A stretch of 64,000 nt of DNA from Podospora pseudocomata (GCF_035222375.1 NW_026946365.1:744001-808000), one strand, 5' to 3'. Counted from the first letter of the stretch, positions 9,857-21,570 are shown. Program-made: numbers and translations. Notes: generated by a model from the sequence alone, not told the origin.

Positions 9857-11369
9857 CTTGGTGATGATATTAGAGTGGTAGATGGTATGAAGTGAAATTG
9901 AGAGTTTGACTGGTGTCAACAAACGAATGAAGTGATCAAATGACGGGCACTCGTGATGATGCAAGAGAAATCCCAGAACTCGGTTACCTTCATGGGCAGG
10001 ATTGGGTTATAAGCAACCGCCGGGCGATGTCATGGCCGAATGCATCATCGAGAGAGGATGGCAGTAAACAAAGGAGAACGTCCAAGCCTGCTGGTGATGT
10101 GTACCCGGAAGCGTTAGCAAATCCCATGTTGACGAGGCTGAGCTGGAAGAACAAAGAAACCTGTGTTTACACAGAAATGATGCAGCTCCATATTGACACC
10201 GGGGTAGGCCTCGGTTGCGCCATCGTTCACTTGAACAACTGGATGATGTGTTTGCCCCTACCTACCTATGTAAAAGGTCAGAGGCAACCCAAGACAAGCC
10301 GGCGTGGTGTTCCTCGGCTATGAGAGTAAGTGTGGGCGGAATGTTTTCTCGTGGCTTCGCGGGTACTGCTACATACATTCCTGAGTTCACCAGGTAAGTG
10401 GCCCACGACATCGATGCGGTCAAAACGCGCCGAATCCGTCACGGACAAAATTCCCGAATGAAAGTTGAAGCCTGTAAACTCAGTTAGTCGTGTAATTTTG
10501 ATCTGACCGGAAACGGCTGCAGTTAACCGTACCAGCCTGAAGTCCATTTCCGGACGTTGTGCAGAAACGTAGAGAAGAGTGGGAGTCAGGAGAGTGTCGT
10601 AGGTAGGCAACCATGGTAGCTGCTACCATGTCCCGTATTTACACCCCCCAAAGGGCGGACACTTTGGTTGGTCTTTTAATACAAATGATACTATTGCAAT
10701 GTAAGAGAAAATGAGGGCGGCACACGAGGTCGCTCGTGATCAAATACCAAAGAGGCATTCAAGCTACCCCCAACCTCGAACTTTCAGGCAGCGGGAAATA
10801 CTAATCTCGAGTTACCTTTGCTCCTTCCCTGAAAGTCACGTCCTTAAAGCAGGCGTCCTCTATCATGCTCCTGTCTACTGTGATCTGTCAATTCTCTCGA
10901 CGTCACAAGTGGCTCAAGCTTCATCGGGTAGTCCCGACATTCCATCCACGCTGCCGGATGCAGCAGTGTCATACAATATTCTTGTTGCTCTTTGTTGGTC
11001 AAAAATAGACGGGATTCCATCAGTTGAGCGCATTGTCATCAACAATGCTTAGTTTTCAGCAAGCCTTAACTTATACCAACCATAACCCGAGCACCAGCTA
11101 CAGCAGTTTTCCATCATCAATGTTTCACTCATTGGAGCGAAGCTCTAAGTCATAGTAAGGATAGTCTATAGATGGAACTTCGCTCTGCATACTGTAACTG
11201 AAATCATCGAAGGGCGGTATTTGAGAAGGAGTCTCCTTCCTGCCTTCTATAGGTAACCACATTCAAAGTCTTGTTCTCCTAAGTAGCAAGACGATACACA
11301 TTTATCACGCCGCTACTATAATTAGACGATATATATATGCCGCTGATGGACGTTTAGTATCTATGTAAC
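9857..11369. other. Intergenic, no gene seen
   Basis: Short frames of about 60-127 codons occur on both strands without family resemblance. A 9-bp perfect inverted repeat with a one-base centre lies at 10612-10630 (CATGGTAGC, T, GCTACCATG). Confidence 0.4.
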
Positions 11370-11707
11370 TGTCACGGTTTTGGGAGACAGTGGGGCCACG
11401 AGAACCAATCAGGGCTGGACCGAGCGATCGAGCGGGGCTCACGGTCCACGGTCCAGTATCGGCCAATCAGGAGTGGACCGAGGACCGTCTGTAAGTCAAC
11501 GGTCCACGGTCCCAAGGTCTATATATACGGAGGAACTGGCTGGTGTAGATAGACAGTTCCGCAGTATGCAATTCAGATTGTATTCACGGTATCTTGTGTT
11601 TACATTGAGACATCTTGTTGTGCACTGTTTAGCTGCACCGAACCAATTGTCAGAAGTTACCTTCAACCCGTATCCCTTTCAGAGGTTCTGTACAGGGGTT
11701 CGTCACA
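11370..11707 (+). mobile_element. Solo LTR of a retrotransposon, copy 1
   Basis: A 338-bp segment bounded by TGTCACG and CGTCACA, the TG...CA termini of an LTR. It carries a TATATATA promoter, followed by a stretch of about 60 bp nearly identical to the copy at 22128. The upstream (U3-like) part contains repeats of GGTCCACGGTCC and CCAATCAG motifs. No internal coding region adjoins it, so it is a solo LTR fossil, probably Ty3/gypsy-like, though the superfamily cannot be fixed from the LTR alone. No convincing target-site duplication was found. Confidence 0.75.
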
Positions 11708-11826
11708 AAGCTATATATAACAAAGGCTGAAACTACTTATTGTCTTTAAAATGCTTATTATAGTTTAAAAAAACTTGGATCCAACATTCAAGAGCGAGAT
11801 TAACATACATAAATTTTTATACCTGA

Positions 11827-12095
11827 TGTGACGGCATATGGCCTAGAGCAGGATACTGGGTTAGGCTTGGGAGGGCCAGGGCTGAGGGCGAGAGCTGAAC
11901 ACAGAACTGCGGCCAATGGGAAAGCAGGAAGAAGGAGCACAGACCAGGTGAGGCAACAGGCAAGGCAAGGCATGGATATTTGGGAGAGCGAGCACGCCTA
12001 CCACACTTTACTTTTCTTTTCTTCTTCATCTCATAATTGCTTTAGCTACGGAATACTATATTAGCTTTGACTTGTAGAACCTCAGCTTCGTAACA
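11827..12095 (+). mobile_element. Possible second-family solo LTR
   Basis: A 269-bp segment starts TGTGACGG and ends TTCGTAACA, close to the termini of the two clearer LTRs, and includes a C/T-rich stretch near its end. Its body is not similar to the other two and no target-site duplication is evident. It could be an LTR from a different family or a chance pair of termini. Confidence 0.3.
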
Positions 12096-12169
12096 ATTGT
12101 TCTTATATCTTGCGTTGCGCTTCGGCGCTTTGTTTTTTTTTGGTTTTTTTTTGGTGAAAAAATTTCCTT

Positions 12170-12380
12170 ATTATAATCCAAGCTTTGTTTCTACTAATCC
12201 AAGCATATTATATCCAAAAGCTATCCTCAACACGCTAGGACAAAAGAGATAAAAAAGCTCAGATTATCGACATAAAAAGTTTAGATTATAGACGGCAAAA
12301 GCTGAAACTAAGTTTGGATCACAGCTAAAAGAGCTTGGATTGAGTACTAAAATTCTAAAGCAAAAAGTCCCTGGCAGTGT
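12170..12380. repeat. Degenerate AATCYNAGCT-type satellite, island 1
   Basis: The motif AATCCAAGCT and its reverse complement (AGCTCAGATT, AGCTTGGATT) recur about every 20-40 bp in AT-rich sequence next to the tRNA gene. The same core appears in five other islands in this window. Confidence 0.55.
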
Positions 12381-12448
12381 GTAACATGTATAAAAAGCGA
12401 AAGATGCGGGGCGGTGTGGTGTGTAGCATACACAAAAAGCAAAAGATA

Positions 12449-12567
12449 GGGGCCACCCGGGGATTGAACCCGGGACCTCTCGCAAGCTAATATTCTGAGA
12501 AGAATTTTCACTTTGTAAACATCAGGGTGAGCCCTAAGCGAGAATCATACCACTAGACCAGCGGCCC
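12449..12567 (-). tRNA. tRNA-Pro(AGG) with intron
   Basis: Read on the minus strand, the acceptor GGGCCGC pairs with GTGGCCC (one G-U pair) and the discriminator is C. The D arm contains GTCTAGTGGTA, the T arm is CCCGGGTTCAATCCCCGGG and the anticodon arm has CTCGC-TTAGG...GCGAG, giving anticodon AGG for proline. The gene is 119 nt, so an intron of about 46-47 nt follows the base after the anticodon. The intron contains CCCTGA, which can pair with the anticodon as in the usual tRNA splicing fold. A T-rich stretch follows the 3' end, as for a Pol III terminator. A second copy is at 58166. Confidence 0.93.
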
Positions 12568-12751
12568 TGTTTCCACATCATTTCAGATGTGGATGTCTCT
12601 CGGTAGCAGAAGCTCCAGCTAAGTAGCGCCACCCTGCCAGCTCCGTTTCCTGGCATGATTCAACTCCTAACCCCAATTCATAACCCCAACTATTCACCAC
12701 GGTGATACCTTCCAGCTCTGGCGTTAATGGATGCAAAATATGGTGTGAGGT

Positions 12752-14271
12752 TTACAAATCCTTTGTGTCTTCGTCTGCAGGGGGGTCAATGTCGAGGACG
12801 CTCAGGGGGCTGTTATGCATCAGTCAAACATCCACGTAAAGGCAAAAAATAGCAAACCTACCCCTTCTTGACCATGATACTCATAATCTCAAATAGCGCA
12901 TCCGCAGCCGCCATCGTGGTGTGCTCAGCGTTGGTATCATAGGCGGGCTGTTATCACACCCCCTTGTCAGCCATCATCATCTCTCCCTAACCCGCCCTTT
13001 CACCACAGCCGTATCAAGAAGGAACTCACAGCAACCTCAACAATATCCGCCCCCACCAAATTCACACCCTCCAACCCCCTCAAAATAGTCCTCAACTCCC
13101 TCGTGCTCCAACCCCCCGTCTCGGGCGTGCCCGTGGCAGGCGCAAAAGCCGGATCAAGCGTATCAATATCCAGGCTCAAATAAACAGGGTTCTTCGTCCC
13201 GACCCGTTCCCTTATCTTCTTGATGATTCCCTCCGTCCCTATAGTGTCAATCTCCCTCGCCTCCACAATCTCGAAGCCGCAATAGCCATCGTTCTCATAA
13301 TCACTCGGCCCCGAAAGAGTAGTGCGGATTCCCGCGTGGATGTTTGTGTCGTTTCGCAAAAGGCCCTCCTGTGCTGCGTGGTAGAAATACGTTCCGTGGT
13401 TGATGGAGGCCGTTTCCGAAGGCGAGCCGCCGAATACCTTTGGCTTCCAGGTGTCGAGGTGGGAGTCAAAGTGGATGACTGTCACGGGGCCGTAGGCGCG
13501 ATTGATAGAACGTAAAAGGGGGAGTGTGATGGTGTGGTCGCCTCCAAGGGTGATCACTCTCGGGAGGGTCTTTCCTTTGAGGGAGGGGCCGGGTTTGGTG
13601 GCGTCCGTGGTTGGGGGGCGGGAGAGGATGGAGAAGTGGCCGTTTTCGATTTGGTGGAGGGCGTAGGTGTTGTCGTAGGATGTCACCGGGATGTCGCCGC
13701 AGTCTATGACTTTGGCCCAGGAGTTGAAGGGGTTTGTGTCGAGGGGGACGTTGTAGCCGCCGCTAGAAGGGGGCCGTCAGTCGGTGTGGATGGTAGAGGT
13801 GAGGAGGGTTACACATACTAGAGGTTGAGCCTTCTTGAACCCTGCCGGATGCCGGAGGGGCCGAACCTAGCGCCGGGACGGTAGGACGTGCCCGTGTCGA
13901 AGGGAGCGCCTTGTTTATTTATGCTTATTAGCCTGGCTGCCTGACGTTGTGTATCCAGGCGGTTGATTGTTGTGTAACATACGTACCAATGAAAGCGATG
14001 TCATAGTCAATGTCCTTGTGAAAGAGACAAGGAAGATAAGGAAGGCGCCCAAAGGTTGAGATGCCAGAGAAGACAGAGTCCGCCTGTGAGCTGTGTTAGC
14101 CAACAAGACATGGACGATCTCTAGATGACTGACCTGAGTCCCTCCATCGCCTGGCAAGGTGTTGTACCACAGAGATTTGTGAGGCCCGGCCATGTTCTTT
14201 TGATGCTCATGGTCACCATGTGCCAGAGCGGCAGCTGTAAGCCACAGGGCGAGCAGACCCTGAGTTGCCAT
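12752..14271 (-). CDS. Agmatinase (ureohydrolase), predicted secreted or vacuolar
   Basis: Six exons on the minus strand (14271-14134, 14083-13987, 13909-13819, 13762-13030, 12947-12862, 12809-12752) join without a break to 400 residues. The family is the arginase/agmatinase ureohydrolases, Mn2+ enzymes that cleave agmatine to putrescine and urea. Metal-ligand motifs are present in order: GGDHT, HFDSHLDTW and SLDIDTLDPAF, then GADIVEVAPAYD. GAPFDTGTSYRPGAR is typical of agmatinase rather than arginase. An N-terminal signal peptide (LLALWLTAAALAHG) is seen, as in many filamentous-fungal members, implying secretion or vacuolar entry and a role in scavenging agmatine. Introns are 50, 77, 56, 82 and 52 bp. 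The last exon adds a tail ending DTKDL; an in-frame TAG follows exon 5 directly if the last intron is retained. Confidence 0.9.
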
Positions 14272-16593
14272 AATGTCGATTTGTGAGTTCCGATGTGTGA
14301 TGTTGATACAGACACCAGAGCAGCGAAAATATGGCCAAGGCATCACTCCTTTTATGGTCCAACGCACCTTTCCCCTCGGCCTGGGACTCTGCGAGCCATC
14401 GACCAACAATCGTCACCACCTGCAGCAGCCCAATTCCCTTGAAGCACATCTCCGGCCTTATCACAGATAATGACATGCCTCAAACTCCCCCAAACCCATT
14501 TCACTGGACGTCCTTCCACGAACCACCACTGCATGTCATCTCAACGGTTCTCGTTAGGTAACGGTCGTTCCATCATCTCAGTGGAAGCATCACGTCCCAT
14601 CTCATGCGGGAGCGACAGGAGAGATAAAGCAGAGCGTGTAGAGCATGTTCCCGACTGGGACTGCAGAAAACAGTACACCAATTATAAGGCTTTATGCGAT
14701 GCTGCAATGGCAAGCTCGTCGATTTCTCGGAATCCCACACTCTGGACGTTGGATAATTCGACCACTAATGGAATCTCTTTTACTTGAAGTGATCGAGACC
14801 CGGGAATGCGGGGCTACCGTTCCAGTGCGAATGACATCAAAGGTCTGGAGCGGGGGAACTGGTCCATGGGGGATTGGAGATAGATAGCCGTTGGGAGTGG
14901 GATGTTGCTATCTCGGAGACGTATGTATGTATAAGTGCAGATGCCCCCTTTGGTGGCGATGTGGTCATTGGTCTTTATTTCTCATACATTCGGTGGCACG
15001 CAGGTCCTATTCGCTGCTCAGATATGGTGACATTTGATCGAGGAGATAAGAGCGAGGTATGGAATTGTGTGAGTTTTGAATTTCTTACAAATTTATTTCC
15101 GAGTCGGAGATATGTGGTCACCTCCTCATTCAAACATATAATAGAGCCCATGGACAGCTTTGTCTCGACTCCCGATCCTGTCTCCCCATCTACACACTTG
15201 TGTTACGATGCGGGATTCCCCCCTTGTGGTCGACGGAAGAAAGAACACCTGAAAGGACCCTGCACTCAAAGACGTTTCAAGCCCAACACGTGGTTCCCGA
15301 GACATGGAGCAAAAGAAGGCCATTGTTGTCCAGGGATGACACTTGTTGAACCCAGGAAACGGCCGAAGGCAAAGAGTACGAGAAGAAGAAAGAGAAGGAG
15401 AAGGAGAAAACAACCGCCGGGCTGACTTGGGCTGGAACGGCTGGTGAGGTCACCGTCTTTCACCATGGTTGAGGTGATCTCATTCGTCCCGTTCATCCTG
15501 CGGCCAGTGGGACCACCTCCGGTGCGTAGGGCAGTTTCTTGCGCTGATTCGGCCGGTGCCCTGATTTCGCTGCAGAGTGGGCGGGGCCGTGAGCCGGCTC
15601 CTGAAAAAGCGCAGCTAAAAACGACTGATGCAGCAGTCGGTCGTGTCCCACATCAGAAGCTGCCGTGCTGCGGCAGGACAGCGCAACGGATGGCCACTGG
15701 ATAGCACTGCGTTTCTGCCTGCCCGGATCCGCTTTGGGAGAGGCCATTTCATGCATTGATAAGGATACGTGGACGTTGTTGCTGGATATTGGGCAGAGCC
15801 AGAGAGAACCAACAATGGAAATGGACAATGCAATTCTAGCTGAACGAGATGCAAATCGTCATCGAGGTCGAGACAAGACTTCCAGACTGGGCGGGGAGTG
15901 GAGCTCTTGTTCTCCTTGTTCCCCGCCGTGGGAAAGGCTTGGCAGGGAAGTTAGGGATTATCAGCGCAGGCTCAAGCTAGGGGTACCCTCCTCTCGTTCC
16001 CAGCCCGCCTATTTTGAGGTGCATCAAAGACCGGGCCAATCACAAGAAAACCCCTCGAACAGGACAGTTGAATGGGGATGGACCAAATGGACTTGGAAGA
16101 AGAAGCTCTTCCTCAGCGTGCATTTACATTGCATTTCCCTCCATTCATCACTCTCTCTTTCTAGACAGACACTATCGGGCACGCGCTGCTCCCCCCGGTC
16201 CCGTCCTTGATCATATGCTCCGCCCAGGTGTCCCTCCTTCTCACTCACGCTGTGTCTCGAGGTGATTCGCTCTTTGCGTGAACAAGGAAGGTCCCGAACC
16301 TGCCACTTGTCGATGTCTCACACAGGTCGCTGCCATCTGCCTCTATCCAGGACGCTGTCCTCCGGCCGCAACTTTCCTTCTGTGATACCTCGCCCAGCAG
16401 CTTCGCCGAGAGAAACCCTGCGTGGCGCATTCTTTTTCCAACAGTGAAATCACTCGCCGCCACTGCAGCACATTTCCAACAACGACGTAAGCAAATCATC
16501 AAACATGATGCCAATCTCTATCCTTTGACTCTTTCTTCCAACAACTCGTTCACCCCTCCAGACCATCGCCGGACAAGCTGCCTTTCTTCTCCG
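14272..16593. other. Long intergenic/upstream region, no gene assigned
   Basis: About 2.3 kb upstream of the large disordered-protein gene. Frames up to 183 codons occur but show no family features and overlap one another. A purine run (GAAGAAAGAGAAGGAGAAGG-like) lies at 15382-15411, and a CCAATCA box lies near 16036, about 550 bp before the chosen ATG. The last 400 bp is C/T-rich, consistent with a long leader. Confidence 0.45.
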
Positions 16594-19500
16594 ATGACGG
16601 TAGACGGCCGGGGACCTGCGCTCCCCGTTATGGGTTTGTCCCAGGTTGACCAGGCTTTTGGCTTGGAAGCGGACCGCCTCAAAAACCAGCCGCGCATGTT
16701 CAAGAGGCACAAGGTTCTGCCACACCCACGCAAAGAGGCCGTTGTGGGAGTAACGGACTTGCAAGTTCAACGGTCGCGATCGCGTTCCGGGCCGGAAAAG
16801 CATGTCGAGACTGAACCTCCGCTGTCGCAAACCGTTATCTCCCGGGCGAGTCGACGACCTCGTCAGCAAGAGCTCCACGTACCAAGACAGCGACGAGGAA
16901 GGGGTCCTGAACCGCCACCCACGCCGCCAGCGCATTCACGAACCTCGTCGACGAGCCATCCCGTTGACCCGTCCAGCGACGAGCCGGATGACGCTGAAAG
17001 CCCGGCGCAAAGCATAGAGACGATCCAGCCGCAGTCTCCAGCTACCCCTCCTAATCCACAGACACCTCTCACGCCCGAAATAACACCCCCAGGTCCGGCT
17101 GAGTCTCAGCTCAGGGCACGACCTCCGCTTTATGATCGACTCCAGTCGAAAATCACCACCGAGTCGAGCTTCCAGTCGTATAGAACCGCGCCAGAGGTTC
17201 CTCTGACGTCTCCTGATGAGGAGGACGGCAGGTCATCGCTCCTGAGACCGGCGCTATCATCAGCCCAGACATCTCGGAGCACTGTCAGGCAGTTGAAGGC
17301 GGATGAGAAAGAGAAGGTTCAGCCCGTGGGCTTGGGGCTTGGGCTCGAGTCGGGTGAGAAGGAAACCGAGGCTCCAAATAAAACCAGGGAATTTGAGAAA
17401 TATGATGGAGGGTGGACATGCGAGAATGGTGAGGTGGCAGAGGAATGGAACGCAACTCGCATGAGGAATGTGTCGATAAGAAAGCGAAAGGTATCAGCGC
17501 AAAAAAGGGAGGATCACAACAACAACGAGGTCCTTGAGGACTCGACTGTGTCTGCAACAAACGCCACCAAAGCGCTGCGCTCTGTGTCGCTACAGGACAG
17601 CCCGACGACCTATCCTGCACGCAGAGTCGTCTCAGATCGGGTGCCGAATCGAGGACCGCCGTCCATGTCCGAATCTTCGATAGGCTCTGACGCCAAGCGC
17701 TCCTCCATCATGTCCAATAGGTCGACAACTTCGACTGTGGTCGACCACCCCGATGCAGCCCCTCGGCGGCGGAAGACGCTACGACACATGAAGAAGCAGA
17801 TTGACTTGCGCGACTCCAGCTCCGAGCTTTCACCTGCCAGTTCAGCGCCTACATCTACGTCGGCAGCCGTGGAAGAACCACGTAGGGGGCCTCTGCCAGC
17901 TTCGAGACTAGGAGACACTGGGCGAGATAGCCATGCGTCTATGGCTACTTTAAGCTCAATTTCGAGTAACAAAGCTCGGCGAGAGGCCTGGAAAGCGGGC
18001 GCGATTGCGGTTGCCATTGTGCCCGAACGTCGATCGTCGATCAAGTCCAATAAGTCCAACACTGCAAGAACCCCGTCTTTGAGGTCATCAAGCACGAGGC
18101 GATCCCAGCGAAGCCAGAGTCTCAGCTCTGCACCGCAATCACGTACATCCAAGAGCGTTGAGCGAGTTCCTATCTTTGATCGACCACAACGCCGAGGTAG
18201 AGCCCACTCCGAATCAGATGGAGGTAGAAGTGCTGGAGATGAGCGGACGATCGATTTTCCTCCTGTGATACCGAAGCGGTCGTCTTCTCTCTCGGCCCCT
18301 ACGAGTAGGAATGCTTCTAGAAGTGGCTCGCTTACGGCAGAGAGCCTCAAGGCGCACAACGCCATCCAGGCACAGCATCAAGAACTGCAAAAGGCTAGCC
18401 GGGAGCTCAATAAGCTTGTAAACCAGCACGCGGAGAGTAATGAAAGGGTCAGAGAGCAAAGGGTGGGGCTGCAACATCCCCCTGAGCTGAAGATTGTCAC
18501 CAAGTCTCCGCAGCCCGAAGTCACAATCCAGCAGGTTCTGCCGGAACAGCGTGCTGAGAGTAGAAAGACTTTGTCAAGCCCAGACCACGAAGGGGATGAC
18601 CATCACCTTTCCGTGGATCGGTACGGTGACCCGTTGTTTGGAAAGCGGCTCTCTGCCCAGAACACCCCCTTTTCCATCGCTTCAGTCGAGACGGCGGGCA
18701 CTTCTCACGCTGAAGTCTCGGAGGCCATGGCGGTTAATATCTACCCGCACCAGAGCAAGTCTGTCGTGCTGGTCGACCACTCAGCCAAGCCTTCCGAGAG
18801 CTCCTCGCTCGAGAATCCTGTCATAATCGCAGAACCAGCCACACCACCCCAGAGGCGGTTTTCTTTTGAAGAAGTCGTCGACTCACCGTTGCGAAACCCG
18901 CGAGCCCCTCCCGAGCCACCTCGTCCGCCAGTCATCAACTTCATCCCGGCTACTCCCTCGGGCTTGACGCCCATGACGGAAAGGCAGAAGATGCTGGGCA
19001 ACTACTTTGAGGTGAATGGTGAGGGTGAAAAGCCAAAGCGTAGCCAGTCGCTGCTTCGGCGTGCCTTGACTGGGGGGCGGAAGAAGCCGGTTGGTGATCA
19101 GTATGGTCCTTCACTGTCCCGCCCAGGGTTGATAACTAGGACTTTCTCCCTTGGCCGTCACGAATCCAAACCGCAGCGGCCGGGTCTCAAGCGCCGCCGT
19201 AGTACGGATGATCATCCCAGGGATGAGCACCTTCTCCACCCCTTTTGGCGACCTGCCTACGCGGAAGACTCGATGTCCGATTCTGAATCCGACCCAGACG
19301 AAGACTATTATGAGGAGAGGGGAAGAAGGTACAAGTATCCGCTTATTGACAACCGCCCTGGTGGTGCTCCTGCTCGAAGAACGAGTTTGAGCCAGCGTCT
19401 CAAGCGGACGTTTGCGATTTTGCCGGTACAGGATAAACACCAGGATGATGGGTACGAGGATGATTACTATGCTGTTGCTGCCGGGTCGGGGCCAAATGGC

Positions 19501-19992
19501 GAGGTTGACCGGAGAACGATTAGGAGGACGCCATCGGGGAATCTGAGGGTTATGCGCTTTCGGAAGTCGTTGGAGTCGCTTAGGCCGGTGACGGCGCCGG
19601 AACAGCAGCAGCAGGTGTCGAGGCCGCCGGTTACACGGATTGGGAGGCCGCTGCAGGGGTTGGTGAGACGGTTGTCGAGGGGACGGTCACAGGAGAGGCC
19701 GGTGGGGATCGGGGTTGGATCATCATTGGTGGGTGGGAGTGCTGGGGAGGAGAAGGGGGGCTGGGTGGATAGGATGAATTTGGGGAGGAGGTTGAGCGAG
19801 AAGCGGAGGGAGAAAAGGACGGAGGAGTTGAGGAAGATGATTTCGAGGCCGAGGGAGGTGAGGGATGGGGTGGGGGATGTGATTAGACGGATGAGTTGGG
19901 TTGAGGAGCAGAGGGAGAGGGAGAGGGGGGGTGGTTGTGGGATGGGGATGGGGGGGAATAAGGGGAGGGCGGGAAGGATGACGACTTATTGA
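16594..19992 (+). CDS. Large disordered Ser/Arg/Pro-rich hypothetical protein
   Basis: The frame is open from 16444, but that start is GTG. The first in-frame ATG is at 16594 and gives 1,132 residues in one exon; an upstream exon cannot be excluded. The N-terminus (about 1-60: FGLEADRLKNQPRMFKRHKV, AVVGVTDLQVQ) looks conserved and folded. The rest is low-complexity: Pro/Ser/Thr stretches, many Arg-Arg-x-Ser phosphorylation-type sites, a short coiled coil near residue 590 (AQHQELQKASRELNKLV), an acidic cluster near 900 (SDSESDPDEDYYEERG) and a strongly basic C-terminus (RRLSEKRREKRTEELRK). There are no membrane segments or catalytic motifs. It could be a cytoskeletal, polarity or signalling scaffold, but this is only a guess from composition. 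Confidence 0.75.
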   Translation: MTVDGRGPALPVMGLSQVDQAFGLEADRLKNQPRMFKRHKVLPHPRKEAVVGVTDLQVQRSRSRSGPEKHVETEPPLSQTVISRASRRPRQQELHVPRQRRGRGPEPPPTPPAHSRTSSTSHPVDPSSDEPDDAESPAQSIETIQPQSPATPPNPQTPLTPEITPPGPAESQLRARPPLYDRLQSKITTESSFQSYRTAPEVPLTSPDEEDGRSSLLRPALSSAQTSRSTVRQLKADEKEKVQPVGLGLGLESGEKETEAPNKTREFEKYDGGWTCENGEVAEEWNATRMRNVSIRKRKVSAQKREDHNNNEVLEDSTVSATNATKALRSVSLQDSPTTYPARRVVSDRVPNRGPPSMSESSIGSDAKRSSIMSNRSTTSTVVDHPDAAPRRRKTLRHMKKQIDLRDSSSELSPASSAPTSTSAAVEEPRRGPLPASRLGDTGRDSHASMATLSSISSNKARREAWKAGAIAVAIVPERRSSIKSNKSNTARTPSLRSSSTRRSQRSQSLSSAPQSRTSKSVERVPIFDRPQRRGRAHSESDGGRSAGDERTIDFPPVIPKRSSSLSAPTSRNASRSGSLTAESLKAHNAIQAQHQELQKASRELNKLVNQHAESNERVREQRVGLQHPPELKIVTKSPQPEVTIQQVLPEQRAESRKTLSSPDHEGDDHHLSVDRYGDPLFGKRLSAQNTPFSIASVETAGTSHAEVSEAMAVNIYPHQSKSVVLVDHSAKPSESSSLENPVIIAEPATPPQRRFSFEEVVDSPLRNPRAPPEPPRPPVINFIPATPSGLTPMTERQKMLGNYFEVNGEGEKPKRSQSLLRRALTGGRKKPVGDQYGPSLSRPGLITRTFSLGRHESKPQRPGLKRRRSTDDHPRDEHLLHPFWRPAYAEDSMSDSESDPDEDYYEERGRRYKYPLIDNRPGGAPARRTSLSQRLKRTFAILPVQDKHQDDGYEDDYYAVAAGSGPNGEVDRRTIRRTPSGNLRVMRFRKSLESLRPVTAPEQQQQVSRPPVTRIGRPLQGLVRRLSRGRSQERPVGIGVGSSLVGGSAGEEKGGWVDRMNLGRRLSEKRREKRTEELRKMISRPREVRDGVGDVIRRMSWVEEQRERERGGGCGMGMGGNKGRAGRMTTY

Positions 19993-20366
19993 TTATGGGT
20001 ATATGAATGCATGAGTTTGGGTTGGAATTTCATGGAGGGGATGTAGGTCAGGGAAGAGGGCATGTATGTGATTATGATGTTTACGTTTTTTTTTTTTGTT
20101 TTTTTTTTTGTTTTGGGAGCGTCTGTTGGGAGATATGGGTATTGTGGCGTGGGTGTGGGAAAGGGTATGTGATGAATATATGAGATATGACTGGGTGTGA
20201 TGTCTTCTTTTTTTCTCTTTGTTATTCTTTTACGGGGGTGTTGATATGTCAGATTATGTAGGTGGTTAGCTTTTGAAGTGTTTGGCGGCGTTAGCGATAA
20301 GACTTGGGTTTTGGGAGGTGTGGGTTATGAAAAATGCAAGTTTTTGGTACTCTTTTATGAAGACTT
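19993..20366. other. 3' flank with T-rich tracts
   Basis: Downstream of the large gene, with T runs at about 20087-20108 and 20208-20218. No gene seen. Confidence 0.5.
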
Positions 20367-20419
20367 TTGATGTGTAGTGTGAGGTTGATTCAGCTTAAGT
20401 TGGACAGGTATGATGTGCT

Positions 20420-21570
20420 ATTTATGCTATATCCTCCCTTGCTCTTGCTCTTCTCTCCCCCTCGCAGCCGGGCACTCCTTTTCTTATTTACCCATCAGCG
20501 ATGTCATCACCTTCGCACATCACCATCATCAGCACCTTCGCTTATACCTAATTTATTTGCATCCCAGATATGCCATATACACTACCTACGGTATTCCATA
20601 TACTTTGATCATCTAAACACTATAACTATGCCGCTTAGAACCGTAGTTGATTGTTTTACGACGGAGAGCAGCGCTCTGGGGCACCAATCTTTTATCCAAG
20701 CATATAGTGTTAAGAGTAATGACATTCAACCTATGAGTCTGAGCTTGAAATAGATGGTAAAAGTTGGGATCGTTGTTAAATCTGAGATTGAAATGGATAG
20801 TAAAAGTTGGGATTAACGTTAAATCTGAGCTTTAAATACCTTAGAACACTTGCTCTAAATATATCTCTTTATTACTCTTTATGCGCATCCATATATAACA
20901 CTCTTTGTGCATTTCTATATGTAATACCCTTGATGAATCTCTACATATAGCCCTGAGAACACATTGCTCTTGTTCTCTCTTTCGTAGACCGAGTGCCCTT
21001 CTTCTGCTTCACACATCTACATCACCACTTTTAGGTCCTAACCAAATTAGCACCTTCGCCTATACTTTATTGCGTCCCATATATACCGATGCCGCATGGC
21101 CTCCATGCGGATGAGGCTCTTACTAACCCTTACATCGAACCAATATCTGCGGTAGTTCTTATTGTCCACATGGGGGCGTGGCATGAAAGACTAATAAATA
21201 AATAGCTTTACCCCTTGAATTTTTCCACATGGAGTTCTTCTACTTTTTCCTCACGCATCACCAATATCATCACCTCGTCCATGCTTTCATACGTCTCATA
21301 TATATACCTATATAACATATACCAGGTGCCATGTGCCATGGCCTCCATGTGGGTGAGGCTCTTAATCCGAGCCTACTTGCTATAACAACGACGTCTATAA
21401 TGATAATAACGACAATAGATACCACAGTTACAATCACCACTTACTACAGCAACGGCAGCAACGGCAACGGTAGACACTGCAGTTATAATACCTACTCTCG
21501 TCTCGGCTTAACCGCCTCGCTCTTCGTCTTCTGTTCGTCACCCTTTTTCTCCGCACATAGGTAGCACAAC
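20420..21570. repeat. Degenerate tandem/dispersed repeat, units of roughly 240 bp
   Basis: Blocks containing CACCTTCGCYTATAC, CATATATACC and GGCCTCCATGYGGRTGAGG followed by CTCTTA recur, best matched between 21010-21130 and 21252-21370, with a weaker version near 20510-20600. Short AACGGCAACGG repeats follow at about 21450. No coding potential is seen. A related arrangement is present at 43.9-44.4 kb. Confidence 0.5.

Noticed and set aside
10612-10630. 9-bp perfect inverted repeat
   Set aside because: Short, isolated and without T-run or known binding consensus; likely chance.
14874-15425. 183-codon frame ending in a poly-basic tail
   Set aside because: The tail comes from a purine-rich tract; the rest has no protein-like pattern.
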